Positions 36,812 through 45,500 of a DNA stretch of 64,000 bases are shown piece after piece (the first letter of the stretch is position 1; each line of letters begins with the position of its first letter). The notes under the pieces were generated by a model. The model saw nothing but the letters and a program-made list of their open reading frames with translations, was not told where the DNA came from and ran no database searches. This DNA is from Streptomyces dioscori (GTDB lineage Bacteria > Actinomycetota > Actinomycetes > Streptomycetales > Streptomycetaceae), in contig NZ_KZ679046.1 in the NCBI RefSeq assembly GCF_003024195.1, forward strand, positions 310,001 to 374,000, in the 5' to 3' direction. The translations under genes were made by a program, and so were the position numbers.

Positions 36812-38206
36812 ATGAAGGACAGCGTCATAGCCGCTCAGCAGACGCCTTCCGCCCAGCGCAGCACCCGCGATCTCACCCGCGCCGCCGTCTCGGGCTGGCT
36901 CGGTACGGCCATGGAGTTCATGGACTTCCAGCTCTACTCGCTGGCCGCCGCGATCGTCTTCAACAAGATCTTCTTCCCGGACGTCAGTCCGGCCGTCGGA
37001 CTCATCGCCGCGATGGCCACCTACGGCGTCGGATACGTAGCCCGGCTCGCCGGAGCCGTCTACTTCGGGCGGATGGGCGACCGGCTCGGCCGCAAGAAGG
37101 TCCTGTACATCACCATCCTGCTGATGGGCGCCTCCACCACCCTGATCGGCGCCCTGCCCACGTACGCCACCATCGGCATCCTCGCGCCGATCCTGCTCGT
37201 CGCCCTGCGGCTGGTGCAGGGCTTCGGCGCGGGCGCCGAGATCGCCGGGGCGACCGTCATGCTGGCCGAGTACGCGCCCGTCAGGCGGCGCGGCGTGATC
37301 TCCTCACTGGTGTCGCTCGGCACGAACTCCGGGACGCTCGCCGCGTCGGGCCTGTGGGCGATCCTGCTCGCCGTGCTCAGTGAGGACCAACTGCTCTCCT
37401 GGGGCTGGCGGTTGCCCTTCCTGCTGAGCTTCGGCCTGATGATCTTCGCGGTCTGGGTCCGGCGCAGCCTCAAGGAGAGCCCGGTCTTCGAGGAGCGCCC
37501 CGACGTCGTCGACGGGGTGGCGCTGGCCCGTGACGAGGTCGAGTCCGTCATCGCCACGGCCGACGAGCACCAGGGCGGTGTCCTGGCGGCGGGCATCCGG
37601 CAGCGCAAGGGCAAGGCGTTCTTCCTCGCGCTGGGCCTGCGCTTCGGCCAGGCGGGCAACTCCGGGCTGATGCAGACATTCCTCGTCGGCTACATCGCCA
37701 CCAACCTCGCGGTCGGCCGGTCCGTACCGACGGACGCGATCGTGTACGGCTCACTGGCGGGCTTCGCCACCGTGCCGCTGGTCGGCCTGCTGGGCGACCG
37801 CTTCGGACGCCGCCCGGTCTACCTCGCGCTCTCCGCCCTCACCGTCGTCCTCGCCTTCCCGGTGATGCTGCTCGTCACCTCCGGATCGACGCCGGGCGTG
37901 ATGCTCGGCATGGTCCTCGGCCTGAACGTCGGAGTCCTCGGACTGTTCTCCCTCGAAAGCGTCACGATGGCCGAACTCTTCGGCTCCCGCACCCGGTTCA
38001 CCCAGCTCGCGCTCTCCAAGGAGGTCGGCGGCATCCTCGCCACCGCGATCGGCCCGGTCCTCGCGGCCACACTCACCGCCGTCACCGACAGCTGGTGGCC
38101 CATCGCCGCCATGCTCATCGTCTACTCGCTCATCACCTTCGTCAGCGCGTACCTCGCCCCCGAGACACGCGGACGCGACCTGGTCCGGCTGGAGGACGCC
38201 GTATGA
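36812..38206 (+). CDS. MHS-family MFS transporter
   Basis: This 464-residue transporter has 12 predicted helices and belongs to the metabolite:H+ symporter group (ShiA/KgtP/ProP-like). The loop 2-3 motif is GRMGDRLGRKKVL, the loop 8-9 motif is GDRFGRRPVY, and the N-terminal ...GTAMEFMDFQLYSLAAA helix 1 is typical. By position it should import the sugar acid used by the cluster. A 110-base gap rich in CCCCGTACC repeats separates it from the upstream gene. It overlaps the next gene by ATGA. Confidence 0.92.
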   Translation: MKDSVIAAQQTPSAQRSTRDLTRAAVSGWLGTAMEFMDFQLYSLAAAIVFNKIFFPDVSPAVGLIAAMATYGVGYVARLAGAVYFGRMGDRLGRKKVLYITILLMGASTTLIGALPTYATIGILAPILLVALRLVQGFGAGAEIAGATVMLAEYAPVRRRGVISSLVSLGTNSGTLAASGLWAILLAVLSEDQLLSWGWRLPFLLSFGLMIFAVWVRRSLKESPVFEERPDVVDGVALARDEVESVIATADEHQGGVLAAGIRQRKGKAFFLALGLRFGQAGNSGLMQTFLVGYIATNLAVGRSVPTDAIVYGSLAGFATVPLVGLLGDRFGRRPVYLALSALTVVLAFPVMLLVTSGSTPGVMLGMVLGLNVGVLGLFSLESVTMAELFGSRTRFTQLALSKEVGGILATAIGPVLAATLTAVTDSWWPIAAMLIVYSLITFVSAYLAPETRGRDLVRLEDAV

Positions 38207-39255
38207 AGACGATCACCCCCCACATGAGGGCGGTCGTGGTGCACGGCCCCGGCGACGTACGCGTCGACGAGCGGGCCCGGCCCGCACCGGGCGCGGGCGA
38301 GGTGCTGCTGGCCGTGGAGTGGGGCGGCATCTGCGGATCCGACATCGCGTACTGGAAGAGGGGGGCGTCCGGCACCGCCTCGCTCGCCCATCCGCTGGTG
38401 CTCGGGCACGAGTTCGCGGGCCGGATCGCCGCACTCGGCGACGGCGTCACCGGCCTCGACGTGGGACAGGCGGCCACCGTCCACCCGGCGAGCCTCGTCG
38501 GCGACGGCGTCCTGCCCGAACGGCTCGCCGGACGGACGAACCTCTACCCCCGCGTCCGCTACTTCGGCTCGGCGGCCTTCGACCCGCACACCGACGGCGG
38601 GTTCAGCGAGTACCGCACGGTCGACGCGGCCCAGATCCGGCCGCTGCCGGCCGGTGTGGGCACCGAACAGGGCGCCCTCGCCGAGCCGTTGGCCGTCGCG
38701 CTGCACGCCGTCGGCCGGGTCCCCGAGCTGCGCGGCCGTACGGTCCTGGTCAACGGCTGCGGTCCGATCGGCTCGCTGGTCGTCGCCGCGGCCCGGTACC
38801 GAGGAGCGGGCCGGGTGATCGCCGCGGACCTGTCGCCGTCCTCGCTCGCCGTCGCCCGCGCCATGGGCGCCGACGACACCCGCGACCTCTCCGCGGGCGA
38901 GAGGCTGCCCGAGGACGTCGACGTGGTCTTCGAGGCGTCCGGTGCCCCGGCCGCGCTCGGCCCCGTACTGCGGGCCACCGCCCGGGGCGGCACCCTCGTC
39001 CAGGTCGGCAACCTGCCCGGTACGGCCGTGGCGGCGGCCCTCGGCGACCTGGTGACCCGGGAGATCACCTGGATCGGCTCGTACCGCTTCGTCGAGGAGA
39101 TCGACGACGCGCTGCGCGCTCTCGGGGACGGTCTGGACGTGACTCCGCTGATCACCCACCGCTTCCCGCTGGAACGGGCCGAGGAGGCGCTCGCCGTCGC
39201 CGCGGACCCGGACAGCGGCAGCAGCAAGGTCATGCTGCGGATGGGCTCCGCCTGA
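38203..39255 (+). CDS. L-idonate 5-dehydrogenase-like zinc alcohol dehydrogenase
   Basis: This 350-residue medium-chain dehydrogenase has catalytic-zinc residues in GGICGSDIAYW and PLVLGHEFAG, a Rossmann motif VNGCGPIGSLVVAAA, and the IdnD-like block RYFGSAAFDPHTDGGFSEY. It would oxidise L-idonate or a related aldonate at C5 with NAD(P). The four-cysteine structural-zinc loop found in E. coli IdnD (CGHCKYC and a fourth Cys) is absent: the equivalent region reads HPASLVGDGVLPERLAGR. The start overlaps the transporter stop (ATGA). Confidence 0.9.
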   Translation: MKTITPHMRAVVVHGPGDVRVDERARPAPGAGEVLLAVEWGGICGSDIAYWKRGASGTASLAHPLVLGHEFAGRIAALGDGVTGLDVGQAATVHPASLVGDGVLPERLAGRTNLYPRVRYFGSAAFDPHTDGGFSEYRTVDAAQIRPLPAGVGTEQGALAEPLAVALHAVGRVPELRGRTVLVNGCGPIGSLVVAAARYRGAGRVIAADLSPSSLAVARAMGADDTRDLSAGERLPEDVDVVFEASGAPAALGPVLRATARGGTLVQVGNLPGTAVAAALGDLVTREITWIGSYRFVEEIDDALRALGDGLDVTPLITHRFPLERAEEALAVAADPDSGSSKVMLRMGSA

Positions 39256-39357
39256 ACCGCCGTCCGCCGAACTGCTCAACCACGGGCGCCGTCCGTCGCG
39301 GCCGCCCCCTCCTCCTCCCCACCATGTCCGCCATCCGCCATCCGCCAGGAGAAGCTC

Positions 39358-40503
39358 GTGTCCCTGCCGCCCCCTCCCCGCGCCGCCGAGAGTCATGAGC
39401 GGGCGGCCGACGTCGTGTGCGTCGGCGAGACGATGGCCGTTCTCGGCCCGCCGGACACCGGCCCGCTCGCCGAGCAGTCCCTGCTGAGCATGGCCATCGG
39501 CGGTGCCGAGTCCAACGTCGCCTGCGGGCTCGCCGGACTCGGGCGCCGGGCCGCCTGGCTGAGCCGGCTGGGCGACGACCCCTTCGGCCGCCGCATCCTG
39601 GCCGAGCTGACCGCGCGCGGCGTGGACGTGAGCGCCGTGGAGACCGACCCGGACCGCCCGACCGGCGTCTACTTCAAGGACCCGGCCCCGGACCCGGACC
39701 ACGGTCCCGGCCACACCCGTACGTACTACTACCGGGGCGGTTCCGCGGCGTCCGCGATGGGGCCGGACCTGGCGTGGCACCCCGCGCTCCGCAGGGCCCG
39801 GATCCTGCATCTGTCGGGGGTCGCCGCGGCCCTCTCCGACAGCTGCGCGCGTCTCCTGGAGACACTGCTCGTCGGCCGGGACGGCCGTGCCACGCCCGGT
39901 CCGCTCGTGTCCTTCGACGTGAACCACCGCCCCGCCCTCTGGCGCCAGGGAGGTCACGAGGCCGCGGACGCCGCCCGCAGTCTGCTGGCGCTCGCCCGCG
40001 CCGCGGACATCGTGTTCGTCGGCCGGGACGAGGCCGAGGAGCTGTGGGGCACCGCCCGCCCGGACGACATCGCGGAACTGCTCGCGCCCGCGCCCACCGT
40101 GGTCGTCAAGGACGCCGAGCACGGGGCGACGTCGTATGGCGCAGACTCGGCTGTCGCCGACGTGCCCGTCGCCGATGTGCCTGTCGCCGACGTGCCCGTC
40201 GCGACCTCGCCCATCGCGACCTCGGCCGCCGCGACGCCGTACGCCGCCCGTCGGCGGACCTTCGTGCCCTCGCTGCCCACCAAGGTGGTCGAACCGGTCG
40301 GCGCGGGTGACGCGTTCGCGGCCGGCTATCTGACGGGAGTGCTGGAGGACCGCGACGAACGCTCCCGGCTGCGCCTCGGTCACCTGGCGGCCGCTGCCGC
40401 GCTGCGGACCAGGGACGACGTGCCCGACATGCCGTCCCGTACGGAGACCGGCCGCTGCCTCGCCCTGCACGAGGACGAGTGGGCCGCCACCGCGCGCCGC
40501 TGA
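39358..40503 (+). CDS. PfkB-family sugar kinase, 2-keto-3-deoxygluconate kinase type
   Basis: This 381-residue ribokinase-fold enzyme carries the motifs VVCVGETMAVLGPP, AIGGAESNVACGLAGLGRR, VSFDVNHRPALW, and the catalytic VVEPVGAGDAFAAGYLTG with GAGD. In this cluster it most likely phosphorylates KDG to KDPG, the last committed step before aldol cleavage. A repetitive insertion, VADVPVADVPVADVPVATSP (nt 40150-40230), lies just before the GAGD strand and is not typical of the family. The GTG start follows AGGAG. The KDPG aldolase gene is not in the window. Confidence 0.9.
   Translation: MSLPPPPRAAESHERAADVVCVGETMAVLGPPDTGPLAEQSLLSMAIGGAESNVACGLAGLGRRAAWLSRLGDDPFGRRILAELTARGVDVSAVETDPDRPTGVYFKDPAPDPDHGPGHTRTYYYRGGSAASAMGPDLAWHPALRRARILHLSGVAAALSDSCARLLETLLVGRDGRATPGPLVSFDVNHRPALWRQGGHEAADAARSLLALARAADIVFVGRDEAEELWGTARPDDIAELLAPAPTVVVKDAEHGATSYGADSAVADVPVADVPVADVPVATSPIATSAAATPYAARRRTFVPSLPTKVVEPVGAGDAFAAGYLTGVLEDRDERSRLRLGHLAAAAALRTRDDVPDMPSRTETGRCLALHEDEWAATARR
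40145..40210 (+). repeat. in-frame 15-bp repeats in the KDG kinase gene
   Basis: About four near-identical GCCGACGTGCCCGTC units encode repeated ADVPV. They form a flexible insertion in a surface loop of the kinase. Confidence 0.75.
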
Positions 40504-40662
40504 GAAGACACCGAATGAGCCAACGAGTGGCCGAACAGGGTGCGTTGGGGGCCGGTGGTGCACATGGGCCGAGGGGTGAGGAATAACGTGGGCGCCCACG
40601 ACCGGCGTCCGACGGTTCCGTGGTCCGCACCCACCCACGCATACGTACGCACAGGAGCGTCC

Positions 40663-41478
40663 ATGACTGACGAGGCAGAGAACCCTGAGCCGGAGGCGCT
40701 CGCCAGGATCGACACCTCCGTGCCGCAGTCGGCCCGGATCTGGAACTACTGGCTGGGCGGCAAGGACAACTACGAAGTCGACCGGGTGGCCGGCGACGCG
40801 TTCCGCGCCGTCTTCCCCGGTATCGAGACCGGAGCGCGTGCCGCCCGGTACTTCCTCGCCCGCGCCGTCCGTCATCTGGCCGCCGAGGAGGGCATCCGGC
40901 AGTTCCTGGACATCGGCACCGGGCTGCCCAACGTGGACAACACCCACCAGATCGCTCAGCGGGTGGCGCCCGAGAGCCGGATCGTCTACGTCGACAACGA
41001 CAAGCTGGTGCTCGCGCACGCCCGCGCGCTGCTCACCAGCACACCGGAGGGTGTCACCAACTACGTCGACGCCGATCTGCGCGATCCGGGCACGATCGTG
41101 CGGGAAGCAGCCAAGACGCTCGACTTCGACCGGCCGGTCGCGCTGATGCTGATGGGCATCCTGGGCCACATCGAGGACTACGACGAGGCACGCTCGATCG
41201 TTCGGCAGCTGGTGGACGCGCTGCCGCCCGGCAGCTACCTCGTGCAGTACGACAGCACCGACACCAGCGAGGCGTACGTCGAGGCCATCAAGGGGTACAA
41301 CGAGGGCGGCTCGATCCCGTACATCCTGCGCAGCCCCGAGCAGATCGAGGGCTTCTTCGACGGTCTGGAGCTGCTCGAACCGGGTGTGGCGTCGTGCTCG
41401 CGCTGGCGTCCCGACACCGAGGCCCTGGGCCTGCCCGCCGAGGTGCACCAGTACGGCGGGGTCGGCCTCAAACGCTGA
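40663..41478 (+). CDS. DUF574/PF04672 SAM-dependent methyltransferase
   Basis: This 271-residue protein of an actinobacterial methyltransferase family carries the typical PQSARIWNYWLGGKDNYEVDR opening, FLDIGTGLPNVDNTHQ motif I and RIVYVDNDKLVLAHA motif II. The targets are unknown. These genes are often found near Scr1/DUF5753 regulators, as here. The start follows ACAGGAG at good spacing. The following gene is convergent. Confidence 0.92.
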   Translation: MTDEAENPEPEALARIDTSVPQSARIWNYWLGGKDNYEVDRVAGDAFRAVFPGIETGARAARYFLARAVRHLAAEEGIRQFLDIGTGLPNVDNTHQIAQRVAPESRIVYVDNDKLVLAHARALLTSTPEGVTNYVDADLRDPGTIVREAAKTLDFDRPVALMLMGILGHIEDYDEARSIVRQLVDALPPGSYLVQYDSTDTSEAYVEAIKGYNEGGSIPYILRSPEQIEGFFDGLELLEPGVASCSRWRPDTEALGLPAEVHQYGGVGLKR

Positions 41479-41564
41479 GGCGCTGAAGCGCTGGGGAGGC
41501 GGGCCCGTCGGCGGCCGGCGCGCGCCCGCTCGTGCGCGCGCCGGCCGACGGCTCACCGGCGAGG

Positions 41565-42485
41565 TCAGGTCTCCTGGAGGATGCGGTGGAGGATCGTGGG
41601 TGTCTCCTCCGGCGGCTCGGCTTCGAGCCCCAGGCGGTTCATGACGTCCCAGTAGCGCTCGATCTCGGCCGGCTTGTCGGGATAGAGGGCGGTGGCCAGC
41701 TGTTCGAGGCAGACCACGTCGGGCAGTTGACCGCCGGGCAGGCGCAGGACGGTGACCGGACCGCTCTCGGCCGCGTAACCACCGGCGAGGAACGGGATGA
41801 TCTGCAGGGTGATCTGCGGGAGCCGGCAGATGTCGATGAGATGCCTGAGCTGGGCGCGCATCGTGTCGAGGCCGCCCACCGGACGCCGGAGCGCCGCCTC
41901 GTCGATCACGGCCCACAGCCTGGCGGGCGGGTCCCGGTGCAGAACCCGCCGGCGCTCCATGCGCAGCGTGACGCGTCGCTCGGTCTCCTGCGCGTCGGCG
42001 TCAGGGTGCCCGAGCCGGATGGAGGCGCGCGCGTAGGCGGGGGTCTGCAGGAGGGCTGGTACGCGCTGGACCTCGAAGCAGCGGATGACGCTCGCCGCCT
42101 GTTCGGCCCCCAGGTAGGTCTGCATCCACGGGGGCACCACATCGCTGTAGTACTGCCACCAGCCAGGGGTGTTGGCCTCCTTGGCCAACGCCAGCAAGGC
42201 GGCGCGCTCGGCCTCGTCCGTGACTCCGTAGTGCGTGAGCAGATCGGTCACGTCACGCGGTTTGTTCCCGTGCCGACCGGCCTCCAGGCGGCTGACCTTG
42301 GACCGGGAGGCGCGGATGGCGTGCCCCGCGTCCTCACGGGAGATCCCCGACTCCTCCCGCAGCGCGCGCAACTGCGCGCCCAGCAGCAGACGTGGCAGCA
42401 CGGGACCGGCCGGCCGGCCGTCCGGAACTCTGCGGTCGGAGACACCGCTGTCGAAAGGTGAACCTACGGCCTCTGTGGTGCCCAT
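41565..42485 (-). CDS. Scr1-type XRE regulator with DUF5753
   Basis: This 306-residue protein has an XRE helix-turn-helix at about 35-90 (LGAQLRALREESGISREDAGHAIRAS, then SKVSRLEAG) and a DUF5753 domain to the C-terminus (PALLQTPAYARASI, RRVTLRMERRRVL). Such proteins regulate development or metabolites and are usually paired with a DUF397 partner; none is seen here. The ATG follows AAGGAG. It lies 91 bases downstream of, and on the same strand as, the 12-kb megasynthase. Confidence 0.9.
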   Translation of the reverse strand: MGTTEAVGSPFDSGVSDRRVPDGRPAGPVLPRLLLGAQLRALREESGISREDAGHAIRASRSKVSRLEAGRHGNKPRDVTDLLTHYGVTDEAERAALLALAKEANTPGWWQYYSDVVPPWMQTYLGAEQAASVIRCFEVQRVPALLQTPAYARASIRLGHPDADAQETERRVTLRMERRRVLHRDPPARLWAVIDEAALRRPVGGLDTMRAQLRHLIDICRLPQITLQIIPFLAGGYAAESGPVTVLRLPGGQLPDVVCLEQLATALYPDKPAEIERYWDVMNRLGLEAEPPEETPTILHRILQET

Positions 42486-42576
42486 GGGCAGTCTCCTTGC
42501 GGTGAACGCAACTCCGCGCGCATCCCGAACTCTGTGCCCGCCCATCCTAGGGGCTGTCCTGTACATGATCTTGAAC

Positions 42577-45500
42577 TCATGAGCCGGCCCCTGTTCCGCG
42601 CGCACCGGCCAGGGGGTCCGGTCCGACGGTGTGGCCGAGCAGGTGCAGGGGGCCCGCCGTCACGCCCGCGCGTTCGGTGGCTCGCCAGTAGGCGAGTGCC
42701 GCCGACTCCTCCACCAGGCCGTGCACGAGCGGCAGTTGGGGGTCCGCTGCGTGCAGGAGGGATTCCGTGCGGCAGGAGGCGAGGGTTCCTGCCAGCCATG
42801 GCTGGGCGAGGTATCCGGCCGCCGCCGCTGCCGGCAGCCCTTCGGCGGTCTCCCGGGTGAGCTCGCCGAGGTGGAGGAGTCCGCCGCCCAGGACGAGTAC
42901 GTCCCGGCGTTCCCGCATCCGGGCCAGCGCCCGCCCGGTGTCGAAGCAGTGCGGGAAGGAGTCGTCGACCACGATGGTGCCGGGTGTCAGCCGGTCGACA
43001 TCGAGGAGCGGGTGGGTGCTGCTCACGGCTGTCACCACCAGGTCGGCCCCGTACACGGCAACGGGCAGCGCGGGCCGGGACTCCGCGACCTCCACCGCGT
43101 CGGCCAGGCCGCGCTGCTTCAACTGCTCTGCCAGGTGCCGCAGCCGTGGTGCGCTGCCGGGCGCGTCGCACAGGAGCAGCCGCCGTGGCGGGCGGGTGGC
43201 CCGGGTGAGCAGCAGGTCCAGGGAGGCCGTGCCGATCGATCCGAGCCCGACGAAGGCGATGTCGAGGTCCGCGAGGTCCTTTCCGGTGACGTCGAGTGCC
43301 GCGTGCACGGTCCGGACGACCGAGACGACGGTCGCCGCGTGTCCGGTCGTCACGGCGGCCGATCCCGGGCCCGGGTTCGCGGACCGCAGTACGTCGAAGC
43401 CGTATCCGGTCAGGGAAGGGATCATGCCGGCCAGGGACACGCACCGGGCTCCGAGCGAGGAGGCGAGCGATGCCGCGCGGGCGGTGTGGGCGACGAGGGC
43501 CGGGTCGTGGGCGAGTTCGTCGGAGAAGACGGGTACGCAGACGAAGCCCGAACTGCCGAGCGGGGTGTGGACCGTCTCCAGCAGGTGTGGGGCGCCGTCG
43601 GGGAAAAGCAGCGCGCGCAGGTCTTCCCGGGGCACGGCGTCCTCGGGCAGGCCTGCCAGCCGGGCCAGATGGGCGGGGGCGGGCAGGTAACCGACCAGGG
43701 CGGCGTCCATCGATCCCGAGGGCCCGGAGGGGCGGGTCGAGGTGCGTGGCTCCGGGGCATGCGGGTTCACGGCGCTGATGAGCCGTTCCCGGAGCGCCCC
43801 TGCGAAGTCCTCCAGCGTCGACTGGGAGAAGGCCGCGGCGGCCCCTCGTACGGTCACGCGCAGTCCGGTGCCTTCCGGGCGTGCGGCCAGGAACACGTCC
43901 GTCACCGACGACGGCGGCGCGAACGCGCTGTCCCCGTCGTCCCACGACGCGGTGAGCGTCTGCCCGTGTGGAGCGGCGAGGACGGAGAAGTCGAGATAGG
44001 TGAAGAAGAACTGCGAGGTCAGGGGGAGTCCGTCGGCGTTGCGGGGCACGATGTCCTCGTGCCTGCGGGCCTGTTCGGCCTCGGCGACGATCCGCCGCAG
44101 GGCGCCACCGAAGTCATCCGCCTGAGCAACCGTGGGCCGTACGGGGACGGCGGTGGCGAACGGGCCGAAGATCCGGTGCGCGTCGAGCGTCAGGCCCCGG
44201 TCGCGACCGCTCACCGCCAGGCCGACGATCAGGTCCGCCTGCCCCGTGAGCCGCCTCAACTGCTGGTGGTACGCGGTCAGCAGCGGCGCGTACGAGGTGG
44301 CCCCCGCCTCCGCCGCGAGCGCCCGCAGCGACGCGGTGCGGACGGCGTCGAGTACGAATCCCGCTGACACGAAGTCTGTGCCGTCGTCCTTGTCGGTGGT
44401 GCGCAGGGCGGGCTGCCGATAGGGGGCGTCGAGCCGGGCCCTGCGCTCCGCCGCACCCGGCGCGGTGCCGGGCTCCGCCTCGGCCGACAGCAGGGCGTGG
44501 TCGCGGAAGGTGGCGCGGGGCGCGGGCGGTTCGGGGGAATGGCCCGCGGCCAACCGGTCGTAGAACGACGTGAGTTCCTGTACGAGGAGTGCGGCGCTGT
44601 ATCCGTCGCCGATGAGGTGGTGTGCGTGGACGAGGAGGACGTGTTCGTGCTCGGTGAGGGTGAGGACCCGGAGCCGGAGCAGCGGCCAGGCCCACGGTTC
44701 GAAGCGCCGCTGCGCCTCGGCTGCCGCGCGTTCGTCCACCTCGGTGGGGTCGGTGAGGGTTTCGAAGGTGACCGGGAGGCGCAGGGAGGGCGGGAGTTCC
44801 TGCTGGACGGGCGGCCGGGCATTGGCGGGGAAGACGGTACGCAGCATGCCGTGGCGTTCCACCAGCAGGTCGACCGCCGACTGGAAGACCTCCGGGTCGA
44901 GCGGGCCGGACAGCCGCAGCCGTGCGGGCCAGGAACCGCTTCTTCCCGGTGAGAGGGCTTCCGCGAGGAGGAATCCGCGCTGGGCGGGTGTGACGGGGAA
45001 GGGCGCTGCGTGGTCGGTGGGCGCGGTTGCCGCCGGTGCTGGATGCCCTTGCGTGGCGGTCGCGTCCACCGCGGCGGCCAGCTTCGCGAGGGTGCGGGTG
45101 TCGTAGATCACCGTTGGGCGGGGCAGGTGGGGCCTGACCTCGCCGAGCCGGGCGAACACCTGGAGGATGAGCAGTGAGTCGCCGCCCAGGTCGAAGAAGT
45201 CGTCCTCGCGGGATACGGAGTCGAGCTGCAACAACTCGGTCCAGATGGCGGCCAGTTGCACTTCGGTGGGCGTGGTTAGGGGAGTGTTCCGGCCGGTGTT
45301 CGCCACCGGCGCCGAGGGGGCACTGCCCAGCGCACGGCGATCGATCTTGCCGGTGCCGCTGAGTGGGAGTCGGTCCATCACCGTGATCCGTGCCGGGATC
45401 ATGTACGGCGGCAGGAGCCCGGCCAAGTAGCGGCGCACGTCCGGTGGTTCGGGTTCCCCGGCCCCCGGTCGGGCGGTGACGAACGCCAGCAGCCGCCCCT

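Noticed and set aside
38122..41916. Minus-strand open frame of 1,264 codons
   Set aside because: It is antisense to the idonate dehydrogenase, KDG kinase and methyltransferase genes, all of which have clear motifs and ribosome binding sites.
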